DNA of 64,000 nt from Streptococcus salivarius (lineage in GTDB: Bacteria > Bacillota > Bacilli > Lactobacillales > Streptococcaceae). The stretch covers positions 1,206,001 to 1,270,000 of the forward strand of contig NZ_CP009913.1 in the NCBI RefSeq assembly GCF_000785515.1, given 5' to 3'. The translations under genes and the position numbers were made by a program. This document shows, piece after piece, positions 1 to 9,335 of the stretch; positions within the stretch are counted from its first letter, which is position 1, and each line of letters begins with the position of its first letter. The notes under the pieces were generated by a model. It had not been told where the DNA came from. It worked only from the letters and a program-made list of their open reading frames with translations, and ran no database searches.

Positions 1-2038
1 AGTTACGTCCAACAGGGATATCCCAAGATGTAAATTCACAGTCAGGGTAGCGATCACAGCCATAAAAGACACGATTTCGTTTTGTCTTACGTTCGATGAC
101 CTGACCTTTACCACAAGTTGGACAAGTAACGCCAATTTCTTTGGTAATGGCTTTAGTATTGTGACAATCTGGGAAGTTGCTACATGCGTAGAACTTACCG
201 TATCGACCAAGTTTGATGACCATTGGGTGACCACAGAGGTCACAATCAAAACCGGCAGGCTCATCCTTGATTTGGATTTTTTCAATACCTTCTTCAGCTT
301 TTTCCAATTCTTTTTGGAAAGGTTTGAAGAACTCATCAATAACCTTTTGCCACTGTTCCTTACCGATTTCAACTTTATCGAGTTTCCCTTCCATCTCAGC
401 TGTGAATTTAACATCCACGATGTCTGGGAAGAATTCGACGATTAAGCTATTAACGATTTCACCAAGTTCTGTTGGTTCAAAACGTTTAGCTACTAATTTG
501 ACATAGTAACGACGTTGAATAACATCAAGTGTCGGTGCATAAGTTGACGGACGACCAACACCATTTTCTTCCAGCGTCTTAATCAGAGTCGCTTCAGAAT
601 AGCGGGCTGGTGGTTGCGTGAAGTGTTGTTCAGGCGTTGTCACAACCTTCTTAACCGTATCACCTTCTGCCATATCAGGAAGCATTTTATTCTTATCAGA
701 GTCGTTGTAAACGGCCATATAACCATCGAACTTGATTTGGCTACCATTTGCAGTGAAAATGACTCCGTTTTGAGACAAGGTCACCTTCATCGTATCAAAT
801 ACAGCAGCTGTCATTTGACTCGCCACAAAACGATTCCAGATAAGAGTATAAAGCTTGAGCTGATCCTTATCCAAATACTTAGCAATGCTTTCGGGCGTTT
901 GGAAAACATTTGAAGGACGGATAGCCTCATGGGCATCTTGTGCTCCCGAACTATTTTTCACCTTGCTGCCATGTTTTGAATACTTAGAACCAAAGCGTTC
1001 CGTAATAAATTCAGCAGCCTGGTTTTGTGCCACTGGACTGATACGTGTTGAGTCCGTACGCATATAAGTAATCAAACCTTGAGCGCCTGAACCCAGATTA
1101 ATTCCTTCATACAACTGTTGGGCAACCATCATGGTCTTACGTGTACGGAAGTTAATCTTATTGGCAGCATCCTGTTGGAGAGATGATGTTGTATATGGCA
1201 ATGGCGCATTACGACGGCGTTCTTTTTTCTCTACTTTATCTACGTTAAAGTCATCACTTGTGATACGAGAGAGAACGGCTTGAACATCGTCATTATTGTT
1301 GAGCTTAAGCTTTTTACCATCCAAACCATAGAAGCTAGCCTGAAACTTCTTAGCACCCTTCTTAAAAGCACCATCAATAGTCCAGTATTCTTCTGGTTTA
1401 AAGGCCTTAATTTCATTTTCACGGTCAATAATAAGCTTAAGCGCTACTGATTGTACACGACCTGCCGAAAGACCTTTCTTAACCTTCTTCCATAGAAGCG
1501 GTGAAATAGAGTAACCCACAATACGGTCTAAGACACGACGAGCTTGCTGGGCATCTACCAAGTCCATGTCAATGGCGCGTGGTTCTACAAAGGCATTTTT
1601 TACTGCGTCTTTAGTAATTTCGTTAAAAACAACACGATTCTTATCATCTGGCTCTAATCCAAGAATATGTGACAAATGCCATGAAATGGCTTCCCCTTCA
1701 CGGTCCGGGTCACTTGCGAGAAAGACTTGCTTGGCTTTTTTAGCTTCTTTCTTCAATTCATTGATAAGAGGTCCCTTACCTCGAATATTAATGTACTGAG
1801 GTTCGTAGTTGTTTTCAAAATCAATAGACATACTTGATTTTTTCAAATCACGGATATGCCCAACAGAGGCTACAACTTTATAGTTGCGGCCAAGATACTT
1901 CTCAATCGTTTTCGCTTTAGCAGGAGACTCCACGATGACCAAATTTTTCTTTGGTGTCGCTCTCTTTTTAGTCGCCTTTTTGGCTGTCGTTTTCTTTGTT
2001 GTTTTAGTTTTCGTTTTTGTTGTCGTTGCTGTCGCCAT
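1..2038 (-). CDS. topA: DNA topoisomerase I (C-terminal end outside window)
   Basis: Type IA topoisomerase that relaxes negatively supercoiled DNA by single-strand passage. I translated this frame from the minus strand: 679 codons are visible and the stop lies beyond position 1. The Toprim domain opens with [12 protein letters not shown], followed by the acidic [10 protein letters not shown] motif. The active-site tyrosine is in the YMRTDS motif. Two cysteine clusters (CDLCGHP and CPTCGKG types) mark C-terminal zinc fingers near the window edge. Residues 3-30 form a Lys/Thr-rich tail ahead of the catalytic core. The ATG at 2038 follows an AAGGAA ribosome site. It is probably transcribed alone, from a promoter about 100 bases upstream. 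Confidence 0.96.
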   Translation of the reverse strand, partial: MATATTTKTKTKTTKKTTAKKATKKRATPKKNLVIVESPAKAKTIEKYLGRNYKVVASVGHIRDLKKSSMSIDFENNYEPQYINIRGKGPLINELKKEAKKAKQVFLASDPDREGEAISWHLSHILGLEPDDKNRVVFNEITKDAVKNAFVEPRAIDMDLVDAQQARRVLDRIVGYSISPLLWKKVKKGLSAGRVQSVALKLIIDRENEIKAFKPEEYWTIDGAFKKGAKKFQASFYGLDGKKLKLNNNDDVQAVLSRITSDDFNVDKVEKKERRRNAPLPYTTSSLQQDAANKINFRTRKTMMVAQQLYEGINLGSGAQGLITYMRTDSTRISPVAQNQAAEFITERFGSKYSKHGSKVKNSSGAQDAHEAIRPSNVFQTPESIAKYLDKDQLKLYTLIWNRFVASQMTAAVFDTMKVTLSQNGVIFTANGSQIKFDGYMAVYNDSDKNKMLPDMAEGDTVKKVVTTPEQHFTQPPARYSEATLIKTLEENGVGRPSTYAPTLDVIQRRYYVKLVAKRFEPTELGEIVNSLIVEFFPDIVDVKFTAEMEGKLDKVEIGKEQWQKVIDEFFKPFQKELEKAEEGIEKIQIKDEPAGFDCDLCGHPMVIKLGRYGKFYACSNFPDCHNTKAITKEIGVTCPTCGKGQVIERKTKRNRVFYGCDRYPDCEFTSWDIPVGRN

Positions 2039-2141
2039 AGACTATTTCCTTATATTGTTATAAACTGGCTGCGCCACTAATTTGTCTAAATTCTAGTCAC
2101 AAGACATTAAAAAATGAAACATCTTGGACCGAGCAACTAAC

Positions 2142-2170
2142 ATGATACCGTCCTTTTCTTTAACTGTCAA
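2142..2170 (-). promoter_or_regulatory. topA promoter
   Basis: Reading the minus strand, TTGACA (2170-2165), a 17-nt spacer and TATCAT (2147-2142). The expected start near 2135 gives topA a leader of about 98 nt, long for this window. Confidence 0.6.
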
Positions 2171-2205
2171 TAAAAAACTTTATCTCTATAGGAGAACTTT
2201 GATTT

Positions 2206-3045
2206 TCAAGAAAACTCTGAAAGAATGTCAAACCCTGTCGTGATGCACTTTGCACCCTCCTGAATTAGGTGATGACATCCATCTGACTTTCCATCTAAAA
2301 TATTTCCTGGAATAGCAAAAACATCTCTACCTTCTTCCATGGCACGCTCACAAGTAATCAGACTTCCTGAGCGAAGCTTAGCTTCTACAACCATAACTCC
2401 TTGACACAATCCAGAAATAATCCGATTGCGTTCAGGAAAGTGGTACTTGAGAGGCTGCTCACCCGGTCCATATTCAGTAAGAACTAAATGATTTTTAGCC
2501 ATATAGTCCTGCAAAGCTTTATTTTCTTTAGGATAATAAACATCAAGTCCAGTCCCGATAACTGCAATAGTGTTTCCCTTATTTTTCAAGGCCTCCATAT
2601 GCGCACAAGTATCAATCCCACGCGCCAATCCACTCACAATAGTAAAGTGATTCCCAAGTTCACTAACAATTTTACGGACAGACTGTTTGCCTGTTTCAGA
2701 ACACTTTCTTGCCCCAACAACTGCTAGCTTTGGTTTACTCAGTAAATCAAGATTCCCCTGATAATAAAGGAGAACAGGAGGATTATAGGCATGCTTCAGC
2801 TCAATGGGATATTCTTTATCAAAAATCGATAACGTAGGAAAACGTTCAAACTGTTCTTTGAGTTGCTTAATATCTAAACTCTTATACTTTTCCATAAAAA
2901 GAACGGCATTTTTAGACTTGGATACCACTGCCATATCACGTAAACTCAATTTTCTATCTTGAGTCTTTTGGTAGTCCAAAATATTTATGATATTCAAATT
3001 CGTCAACCCAGCGGCTTTAAGTTTAAAAAGTTCAAAATTATTCAT
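2206..3045 (-). CDS. dprA: DNA processing protein DprA
   Basis: Loads RecA onto incoming single-stranded DNA during natural transformation and protects it. The 279-aa protein has the family's Rossmann-like core: GARKCSETG near residue 110, SGLARGIDTCAHMEAL, VIGTGLDVYYP, and the FPERNRIISGL...GSLITCERAMEEGRDVFAIPG signature in the second half. The N-terminal ~80 residues match the SAM-like extension of Gram-positive DprA. Start ATG at 3045 follows GGAGG at good spacing. A ComX-type box lies just upstream, so the gene should be a late competence gene rather than part of the rbgA-rnhB operon in front of it. Confidence 0.95.
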   Translation of the reverse strand: MNNFELFKLKAAGLTNLNIINILDYQKTQDRKLSLRDMAVVSKSKNAVLFMEKYKSLDIKQLKEQFERFPTLSIFDKEYPIELKHAYNPPVLLYYQGNLDLLSKPKLAVVGARKCSETGKQSVRKIVSELGNHFTIVSGLARGIDTCAHMEALKNKGNTIAVIGTGLDVYYPKENKALQDYMAKNHLVLTEYGPGEQPLKYHFPERNRIISGLCQGVMVVEAKLRSGSLITCERAMEEGRDVFAIPGNILDGKSDGCHHLIQEGAKCITTGFDILSEFS

Positions 3046-3064
3046 ATAGATACCTCCTTTTCAT

Positions 3065-3072
3065 TATTCGTA
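3065..3072 (-). promoter_or_regulatory. ComX (SigX) box of dprA
   Basis: The minus strand reads TACGAATA, the exact streptococcal combox (cin-box), 19 bases before the dprA ATG, preceded by the usual T-rich stretch. The T-run of the upstream terminator supplies that stretch. Confidence 0.75.
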
Positions 3073-3081
3073 ACAGAAAAG

Positions 3082-3103
3082 AAAAAAGCTCCATTATGGA
3101 ACT
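3082..3103 (-). terminator. Terminator after the rbgA-rnhB-ROK operon
   Basis: On the minus strand AGTTCCA-TAA-TGGAGCT forms a 7-bp stem followed by TTTTTT. It separates the ROK gene from dprA. Confidence 0.7.
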
Positions 3104-3111
3104 TTCCGTGA

Positions 3112-4032
3112 TTACAAATCATTTTCAGAAGCAAAATAAGACGCCGCGCCTAGTAGGTTACTATCGTTATGGAAATGACAGGCTTGAATAGTTATGGGCT
3201 CAAAACCTAATTCAGGCTTATCCTTAAATAACTCCTCATAGGCATCACTTATTCCTTCTATTAAAGTACCTTGCCTACTGATACCACCACCGATAACAAC
3301 TTTCTCCAGCCTAAAGAAGCTCTGCAAATTTAGCACAAGAACAGCAATTTTATGACAATAGTCTTTAAATAAAAGATTTAGCTCTTCCGATTGATTTCCC
3401 TCTATAGCTGAGAATACGGCTGGACCATCGTCTTGATCTAACCCAAGTAATTGACTGGCTTCATGAACAAAGCCTACTGCAGACCCCTTATTATCGACAA
3501 GGCTTGCTAAGCCATGCATAAACAATTCCCACTGAAAAGGTAGAGAGGTTTGACTCATGCTTTGGGAACTTGGAGCTCGCAGATATTGGGTGACTGACAG
3601 AGGTGAAAGCAAGTCCTTCTGTGAAACAAGTCCTAAACCAACACCCGTACCTAAAACCAAGGCTGCCCCACAATCTAAGTCTTGTAAGCTTCCATATCTG
3701 GCTTCTGCCAAGGCTGCTGCGTCAGCATCATTGATAACCTTTACAGGCAGTTGAAATGTTTTAGTCAATCGTGACCCAAGAGGAATAGCCGTTAAATATG
3801 GGATAAGACCGCCCTTGAACACAAAGCCGCGTTTACTATTTATTTCTCCTGGGCACGCAATGGCAATCCCAGAAATGATATCCTTGTGAGACGAGACAAT
3901 ATGCTCTAAAGTCAACCAAAAGTCGTCTAACGTTGGTGGTGTTGGAACTTTAGATTGATTGCTAATCTTAAAATCATCATCAACTAACCCAAACTTGATA
4001 AAGGTTCCTCCAATATCAATAGCTAAAATCAC
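3112..4032 (-). CDS. ROK-family sugar kinase-like protein
   Basis: Likely ATP-dependent phosphorylation of a sugar or glucoside; the substrate is not evident. The 306-aa protein begins MILAIDIGGTFIKFGLVD, the phosphate-1 motif of the ASKHA fold, and has ALVLGTGVGLGL (phosphate 2) near residue 130 and VVIGGGISRQ (adenosine motif) near 245. It lacks the CxCGxxGCxE zinc-binding motif and the ExGH catalytic signature of glucokinase-type ROK proteins, so it resembles the zinc-free beta-glucoside kinase branch. The start is GTG at 4032 behind AGTAGGTG. It lies 6 nt after rnhB and is probably co-transcribed with rbgA and rnhB. Confidence 0.8.
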   Translation of the reverse strand: MILAIDIGGTFIKFGLVDDDFKISNQSKVPTPPTLDDFWLTLEHIVSSHKDIISGIAIACPGEINSKRGFVFKGGLIPYLTAIPLGSRLTKTFQLPVKVINDADAAALAEARYGSLQDLDCGAALVLGTGVGLGLVSQKDLLSPLSVTQYLRAPSSQSMSQTSLPFQWELFMHGLASLVDNKGSAVGFVHEASQLLGLDQDDGPAVFSAIEGNQSEELNLLFKDYCHKIAVLVLNLQSFFRLEKVVIGGGISRQGTLIEGISDAYEELFKDKPELGFEPITIQACHFHNDSNLLGAASYFASENDL

Positions 4033-4038
4033 ACCACT

Positions 4039-4809
4039 TCACCTACTTTTTATTATTGACTTTATTGGTTCGAAACTCCTTCTATGAATTGGAGTAACAC
4101 CAAAATTATCTAGGCCAGACAGATGATCCTTGGTACCATAGCCTGCATTTTTGGCAAATGCGTAACCAGGAAACTCCTGATCATAATCAGCCATCATCTT
4201 ATCCCGGGTTACCTTTGCTACGATAGATGCTGCCGCAATTGATAAAGAATTAGCATCCCCTTTTATAATTGATGTTTGTCCTATTGGTAAGTCCAAAGTC
4301 ATGGCATCAATTAACAAATGTTCTGGTTTGGGACTAAGTTTTTCAATAGCTTCAACCATAGCAAGCTTGGTTGCTTCATAAATATTAACATCGTCAATCA
4401 CATGATTGTCCTTTATACCAATCCCGACAGCTACCGCTTCCTTCATGACCTGCTTATAAATAGCTTCATGTTTTGATTTTGGTATTTTTTTACTATCATT
4501 AAGACCTTTTATTTTGCAAAGCTTTGGTAAAATAACCGCTGCAGCTACCACTGGCCCAGCCAAAGGGCCACGTCCAACTTCATCAACACCTGCAATGAGT
4601 TCAACTCCCTGAGCATAAAGCGATTTTTCATAACTGAGCATCATCTCTAAGCGTTCTTCCTCAGCAATCTCAGCTAGGATAGCTTTACGGCGTTGCTTAA
4701 TGGCAGTCTGTACACCAGCTCGACTGTCTTCCTCAAAACTTGCCCATCGATGATCGTCAAGGTCTGTCAAAGTGGCCAATTGCTCTTTGACTTCTTTAAT
4801 TGTCGCCAT
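4039..4809 (-). CDS. rnhB: Ribonuclease HII
   Basis: Cleaves RNA in RNA-DNA hybrids, including single ribonucleotides in DNA. The catalytic Asp-Glu pair is in [19 protein letters not shown], and further acidic residues sit in NDSKK and LLIDAMTLD. The N-terminal ~65 residues are the helical extension common to Firmicutes RNase HII. I take the ATG at 4809 ([10 protein letters not shown], 256 aa) rather than an upstream in-frame codon at 4833: it has GGGG at about -10 and leaves a 14-nt overlap with the end of rbgA, which suggests translational coupling. Confidence 0.94.
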   Translation of the reverse strand: MATIKEVKEQLATLTDLDDHRWASFEEDSRAGVQTAIKQRRKAILAEIAEEERLEMMLSYEKSLYAQGVELIAGVDEVGRGPLAGPVVAAAVILPKLCKIKGLNDSKKIPKSKHEAIYKQVMKEAVAVGIGIKDNHVIDDVNIYEATKLAMVEAIEKLSPKPEHLLIDAMTLDLPIGQTSIIKGDANSLSIAAASIVAKVTRDKMMADYDQEFPGYAFAKNAGYGTKDHLSGLDNFGVTPIHRRSFEPIKSIIKSR

Positions 4810-5650
4810 CAGTATCGACCCCAACAATATCAAGTGTGTAACGTCCTAGTTTTCCATCACGAACTTCTTTGACAAATAGATTATAGAAACGGTCATAATC
4901 TTCACGGAAGCCAAGTTTTCGAGTCATTTCCATAATGATTTCTGGTGCCTCTTCTTCAAGGTCAATCCCTTTAAAGCGTTCCTCTAAACGTTCAGGATAG
5001 TAAGTTTTAAAATAGTTGAGTCCAAAAATCGTGACTTCATCCATTGGCAAAAGCTGGTCCTTGATAGCTCCGGTCAAAGCAAGCTTCAAGCCGACTAATT
5101 CATCTTCAAACTTAGGCCACAAAATCCCAGGAGTATCCAGAATTTCCAAGTCCTTATTAGACTTCAACCACTGTTGACCTTTTGTCACACCAGGTTTATT
5201 TCCTACAACGGCAATTTTTTTACCAGCCAAACGATTCATCAAGGTAGATTTCCCTGCATTTGGAATCCCAATAATCATGGTTCGCAAGGTCTCTTTCTGA
5301 ATACCACGTTCACGTAGTCGTTGAATCTTGTCAGCCATAAGACTCTTAGCAGCATCTGTCACCATTTTAACTGTAGATTGTTCCTTGGAATTGATGGCCA
5401 AGGTTTTAATCCCTTGACTCTCAAAATAGCTACGCCACTCTTTTGTACGATTACTATCAGCAAGGTCAGCCTTATTGAGAATTAAAAGTTTTGGTTTATC
5501 GCCAACAATTTTAGTTAGCATGGGATTTTGACTTGACAGTGGCAAACGTGCATCCACTAAAATTGTTACAAAATCAACATGCTTAAGATTCTCCTGAACT
5601 TGTCGACGAGCTTTGGACATGTGACCAGGAAACCATTGAATAGTAGCCAT
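4796..5650 (-). CDS. rbgA: Ribosome biogenesis GTPase RbgA (YlqF)
   Basis: Circularly permuted GTPase needed for late assembly of the 50S subunit. Motif order confirms the permutation: G4 NKAD at residues 59-62, G1 GIPNAGKS at 128-135, G3 DTPG at 172-175. The 284-aa length is normal. It starts at an ATG behind a GAGGAG site. It heads an operon with rnhB and the ROK kinase; rbgA next to rnhB is the usual arrangement in Firmicutes. Confidence 0.95.
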   Translation of the reverse strand: MATIQWFPGHMSKARRQVQENLKHVDFVTILVDARLPLSSQNPMLTKIVGDKPKLLILNKADLADSNRTKEWRSYFESQGIKTLAINSKEQSTVKMVTDAAKSLMADKIQRLRERGIQKETLRTMIIGIPNAGKSTLMNRLAGKKIAVVGNKPGVTKGQQWLKSNKDLEILDTPGILWPKFEDELVGLKLALTGAIKDQLLPMDEVTIFGLNYFKTYYPERLEERFKGIDLEEEAPEIIMEMTRKLGFREDYDRFYNLFVKEVRDGKLGRYTLDIVGVDTDGDN

Positions 5651-5698
5651 GTATATCTCTCCTCTTTATTTTCTTAGTAAAATATGATTTAAACTCTT

Positions 5699-5723
5699 TA
5701 AAAAAAGCCAAAGACTTGGCTTT
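5699..5723 (-). terminator. Terminator downstream of hdiR
   Basis: Minus-strand hairpin with AAGCCAA and TTGGCTT arms followed by a run of T. It ends the hdiR transcript before rbgA. Confidence 0.75.
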
Positions 5724-5778
5724 ACTTTACTTATATTATATCAGATTTAGTTTAAGATGCCCAATCGATAAAAGTTGA

Positions 5779-6468
5779 CTAAGCCTCAACAGGCATAAAG
5801 TTACCGACAATTTTACCAATGATTCGGGGATCTTCGTCATAGGGTGCAAACTTGTCACCATAACGTTTATTAAGAGAAACTAAACGTAGACCATCTTCCT
5901 CACGATAAACTTTTTTAATATAGGTTTGACCATCCCAGTCTACAGCATAAACAGCTCCATCATAATCAAAACCTGTTTGTTTGATTAACACTACTTCACC
6001 ATTTAGGTAGGTAGGTTCCATAGAGTCTCCAAATACCCATGATGCAAAATCATGATCCAATTCTTCATCATAGAAAACTTCATCATAATTGCCATCACCA
6101 AAGTAAGTGTAACCAGTTCCGGCTGATAAACGCTCGAAAACTTTGTAAGAGTAAAGCGGAACAACAGGTGCTTTTTGCTTTTCTGCTTCTTGCTCTTCTA
6201 GGAGAGCCTTAGTGAGTCGCAAAGCTTCTTGGCGATTTTCCTCATTTAATTCCAAGTAGACTTCTACAATCTCATGCTCAGAAAGAAAATAGGTCTCAGC
6301 TACACCAAAAAGTTCGGCCAAAACCGAAAGGTTCTTTTGATTAGGTTTCGTCTTACCATTTTCCCAATTAAAATAAGAGGAGCGTGAAATTCCTAGATGC
6401 TTAGCTACTGATGCTTGGCTCATTCCTTGTGCTTCTCGAATTTCCTTAAGTCTTTGTCCTGAAAACAT
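5779..6468 (-). CDS. hdiR: HdiR-type self-cleaving repressor (XRE HTH plus S24 peptidase)
   Basis: LexA-like regulator of DNA-damage genes in lactococci and streptococci, which lack a canonical LexA regulon. Residues 7-60 form a Cro/CI helix-turn-helix; residues ~105-225 form an S24 peptidase. The likely autocleavage bond is Ala116-Gly117 in LSAGTG, the nucleophile Ser149 in FGDSMEP, and the general-base lysine at 185 or 186 in YIKKVY. It starts at ATG 6468 behind GGAGG. The TAAACTAAC half-site just upstream also occurs in the perfect palindrome in front of the UmuC-like gene at 16.5 kb, which fits autoregulation and control of that operon. The HdiR name is by family resemblance. Confidence 0.82.
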   Translation of the reverse strand: MFSGQRLKEIREAQGMSQASVAKHLGISRSSYFNWENGKTKPNQKNLSVLAELFGVAETYFLSEHEIVEVYLELNEENRQEALRLTKALLEEQEAEKQKAPVVPLYSYKVFERLSAGTGYTYFGDGNYDEVFYDEELDHDFASWVFGDSMEPTYLNGEVVLIKQTGFDYDGAVYAVDWDGQTYIKKVYREEDGLRLVSLNKRYGDKFAPYDEDPRIIGKIVGNFMPVEA

Positions 6469-6482
6469 GGCTACCTCCGTAA

Positions 6483-6507
6483 GTTAATAAACTAACATAA
6501 GTTTATC
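6483..6507 (-). promoter_or_regulatory. Candidate HdiR operator at its own gene
   Basis: Plus-strand GTTAATAAACTAAC (6483-6496) carries the exact half-site TAAACTAAC, followed by a further half-site-like ATAAGTTTATC (6497-6507). It lies directly upstream of the ribosome site. Confidence 0.5.
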
Positions 6508-6543
6508 AAAAAAAGTAGTTGTTTTCAAGTGAAACTAACTACT
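6508..6543 (-). terminator. Terminator of niaX-niaR
   Basis: Minus-strand stem AGTAGTTAGTTTC against AAAACAACTACT with a short loop, followed by seven T. Confidence 0.75.
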
Positions 6544-6562
6544 TTTACATTTCTCTTTTATC

Positions 6563-7078
6563 TCATTCTTTAACTAAAAATCCTAGATGGTTAAGTGCCT
6601 CTTCAATATAATCTATATCTTGCTCACTATCTGCTTCGACAAGATGATAATGAACACCGTTTGTCAAATCAGATAAGGGGCGAAAGTCATTTGACGAGGC
6701 CTGGTCTAAAAAATGACTAACATCTCGACGACAAGTCAATTTCAACAAAGTCTGAATTTCTCCATAAACTGGATGATCTATCATGATATTTTGAATACGG
6801 CCTCCATTATCAACAATAGCCAAAAGCTCATCCTCCATATCGGACACTTTATGATTCACCTTAAATAGTCGATGTACATAAGAATTGTCATCGCTACTTT
6901 TATAGATATATCCCCTATTAGTTGAAATAATCTGGGCACCATCTGCACGCAAGAGGGCAATATCTTGAACAATGATTTGACGTGTCACACCAAAATGCTC
7001 CGCCAAACTCTGTCCATTCATTGACTCTTTAGCTCCCTTTAAGAGTGCCAATAATTCTTGTTTTCGATTTGAAGCCAT
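6563..7078 (-). CDS. niaR: Niacin-responsive repressor NiaR
   Basis: Represses niacin uptake and salvage genes when nicotinic acid is plentiful. The 171-aa protein has an HTH_11 winged helix (residues ~5-60, with VTRQIIVQDIALLRADG as recognition segment) and a C-terminal 3H domain with the conserved histidines in IDHPVYGE, DVSHFLD and GVHYHLVE. It follows niaX by 22 nt in one operon, the common streptococcal arrangement, so the regulator likely controls its own transporter. Ribosome site AGAGGGA precedes ATG 7078. Confidence 0.92.
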   Translation of the reverse strand: MASNRKQELLALLKGAKESMNGQSLAEHFGVTRQIIVQDIALLRADGAQIISTNRGYIYKSSDDNSYVHRLFKVNHKVSDMEDELLAIVDNGGRIQNIMIDHPVYGEIQTLLKLTCRRDVSHFLDQASSNDFRPLSDLTNGVHYHLVEADSEQDIDYIEEALNHLGFLVKE

Positions 7079-7100
7079 AGACCAACCATCCCTCTTTCAA

Positions 7101-7628
7101 TTAGCGTATTTTTCGAATACTTTTGAAAATCGTTAATGCTATAACATAGTCTATCATACTATGGACAATAGTGCCAAAACCAACTAAAACAAAGAGAACA
7201 TAGAATAGTTTTTGGAAATCCTCTCCTGTTACGGAATAAAAAATCACGCAAGCAAGAACTTCACCTATGGCATGGATAAGACCTAAAACAAAGTTGAAAA
7301 GTAATGATGATTTATGGTTTTCTATCGTTTGTGGAAATTTTTTCAAATAGAGTGCGCCTAAAAAGCCAAATATAATATGTGAAAAGGCCCTAAAAACAAC
7401 CACAATCGGATAGCCAGCCATAAAGTATCCCAAACTAGAGGCTAAGATAACAAAAGCAGTTACCCAGGGAGATATAAACATGGCTAGAAATATTGGAACA
7501 TGACTCCCCAAAGTATACGAAGCCGGTGGGATAATCAGTTTAATTGGCATGATACTTGGGATAAGGATAGCAATTGCAGTTAATAAAGCTGCAAAGGTCA
7601 TTTCTTGAATTCTCTTTTTAGGTTTCAT
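7101..7628 (-). CDS. niaX: Niacin ECF transporter S component NiaX
   Basis: Substrate-capture membrane protein for niacin; it works with shared EcfA, EcfA' and EcfT subunits encoded elsewhere. The 175-aa protein has about six hydrophobic segments, with FAALLTAIAILIPSIMP at the N terminus and a basic C-terminal end. Its pairing with niaR is the main evidence for niacin as substrate. The start has AAGGAG at ideal spacing. The promoter region carries a NiaR-type dyad. Confidence 0.88.
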   Translation of the reverse strand: MKPKKRIQEMTFAALLTAIAILIPSIMPIKLIIPPASYTLGSHVPIFLAMFISPWVTAFVILASSLGYFMAGYPIVVVFRAFSHIIFGFLGALYLKKFPQTIENHKSSLLFNFVLGLIHAIGEVLACVIFYSVTGEDFQKLFYVLFVLVGFGTIVHSMIDYVIALTIFKSIRKIR

Positions 7629-7643
7629 AATCTACTCCTTTTT

Positions 7644-7670
7644 ACTGTATATACATTAGTATATTACAGT
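7644..7670 (-). promoter_or_regulatory. NiaR operator
   Basis: Imperfect dyad: ACTGTATATAC (7644-7654), four bases, then GTATATTACAGT (7659-7670), which differs from a perfect mirror by one inserted T. It sits 16-42 bases upstream of niaX. Confidence 0.65.
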
Positions 7671-7698
7671 GTATAGTTGTATAAGTCAATATTTTTCA

Positions 7699-7731
7699 GA
7701 AAAAAACACTAGAGCAAAATGTCCTAGCGTT
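7699..7731 (-). terminator. Terminator of ffh
   Basis: Minus-strand AACGCTAG pairs with CTAGTGTT (one G-T wobble) across an 11-nt loop, followed by a long T run. Confidence 0.65.
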
Positions 7732-7740
7732 CTATGTTTC

Positions 7741-9303
7741 TTATTTACGTTTTTTCTTAGCTTTTTTCATCTTATTAGCTTGACGCTTCATCGCATGTTT
7801 CATGGCAAATGAACCAACCTTACCTTTAAGGCCACCACCAAGCATTTGGCTAAGATCCATATTTCCAAGATCTGGCATACCAGCGCCACCCATCATGCCT
7901 TCAAGAGCAGACATGTCCATATTACCCATATCCGGCATATTTGGCATGTTTTTTGGCAAATTATTTGGGTTAAGACCCATTTGACGCATCATTTGCTCCA
8001 TATCACCAGACATAACACCTTGCATCATTTGTTTTGCCTGGTTAAAGTCTTTAATAAACTTGTTTACTTCGATGAAGGTATTCCCTGAACCATTGGCAAT
8101 CCGGCGACGACGACTTGGTGTCAAAAGATCTGGATTTTCACGTTCTTCAGGTGTCATAGATGATACGATAGCACGTTTGCGCGCAATTTGTTTTTCATCT
8201 ACTTTAACATTAGCCAAGGCTGGATTGTTAGCCATACCTGGCAACATCTTGAGCAAATCCTCCATTGGACCCATATTTTGTACCTGGTCTAATTGGTCAA
8301 TGAAGTCATTGAAGTCAAAGGTGTTTTCACGCATCTTTTCAGCCAACTCAAGAGATTTTTTCTCATCGTACTCTTGAGAAGCTTTTTCGATAAGGGTAAG
8401 AAGGTCACCCATACCCAAAATACGACTTGACATACGGTCTGGGTGGAAAGTCTCGATATCCGTAATTTTCTCACCAGTACCCGTAAATTTGATTGGCTTG
8501 CCGGTAATCTCACGAATAGAAAGAGCCGCACCACCACGTGTGTCCCCATCAATTTTAGTAAGAACAACACCAGTGATATCTAGCTGTTCGTTGAACTCCT
8601 TGGCAACGTTAGCAGCTTCCTGACCAATCATGCTATCCACAACCAAGAGAATTTCGTTTGGATGAGCAAAATCCTTAATATCATGCAATTCTTGCATGAG
8701 AGTCTCGTCAATCTGCAAACGACCAGCCGTATCAATCAAGACATAGTCATTCTTGTTGGCACGCGCTTGTTCCAAACCATTTTTGACAATCTCAACTGCT
8801 GGTGTCTCTGTTCCCATATCAAAAACAGGAACATTGATTTGTTGCCCCAAAGTCTTCAACTGATCAATGGCTGCTGGACGATAGATGTCCGCCGCAATCA
8901 TCATTGGACGGGCCTCTTGTTCCTTAATCAACTTATTAGCCAATTTACCAGCAAAGGTTGTCTTACCAGCCCCTTGGAGACCAACCATCATAATGATTGT
9001 TGGAATCTTTGGAGATTTTTCAATTTCAGATGTTTCAGACCCAAGAATCTCTGTCAATTCTTCATTAACAATCTTGATAATTTGTTGTGAAGCATCAAGA
9101 GTATCAATGATTTCGTGACCTACAGCACGTTCACGAACACGTTTAATAAATGTCTTAACGACTGGTAGCGCTACGTCTGCTTCAAGAAGTGCCAAACGAA
9201 TCTCTTTAGTGACTTCTTGAACTTCTTTCTCTGAAAGTTTTCCTTTACGTCTTAAATTTTTGAAAACGCCTTGCAAGCGTTCCGTTAAGCTTTCAAAAGC
9301 CAT
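7741..9303 (-). CDS. ffh: Signal recognition particle GTPase Ffh
   Basis: Protein subunit of SRP; binds 4.5S RNA and signal peptides and delivers ribosomes to FtsY at the membrane. 520 aa. The N domain is followed by the G domain: P-loop GLQGAGKTT near residue 110, DTAGRL, and TKIDGDTRGGAAL. The M domain (from ~300) is rich in methionine, with a Met/Gly-rich stretch after 430 (MPNMPDMGNMDM type repeats), and ends in a strongly basic tail. It follows ylxM by 32 nt, the conserved ylxM-ffh pair. Confidence 0.97.
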   Translation of the reverse strand: MAFESLTERLQGVFKNLRRKGKLSEKEVQEVTKEIRLALLEADVALPVVKTFIKRVRERAVGHEIIDTLDASQQIIKIVNEELTEILGSETSEIEKSPKIPTIIMMVGLQGAGKTTFAGKLANKLIKEQEARPMMIAADIYRPAAIDQLKTLGQQINVPVFDMGTETPAVEIVKNGLEQARANKNDYVLIDTAGRLQIDETLMQELHDIKDFAHPNEILLVVDSMIGQEAANVAKEFNEQLDITGVVLTKIDGDTRGGAALSIREITGKPIKFTGTGEKITDIETFHPDRMSSRILGMGDLLTLIEKASQEYDEKKSLELAEKMRENTFDFNDFIDQLDQVQNMGPMEDLLKMLPGMANNPALANVKVDEKQIARKRAIVSSMTPEERENPDLLTPSRRRRIANGSGNTFIEVNKFIKDFNQAKQMMQGVMSGDMEQMMRQMGLNPNNLPKNMPNMPDMGNMDMSALEGMMGGAGMPDLGNMDLSQMLGGGLKGKVGSFAMKHAMKRQANKMKKAKKKRK

Positions 9304-9335
9304 ATATCATTTCCTCTCTTACTTTCTGCTTGAAT

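Noticed and set aside
7688-7702. CodY-like sequence upstream of niaX
   Set aside because: Only about 12 of 15 positions match and it merges with the A/T tract of the ffh terminator.
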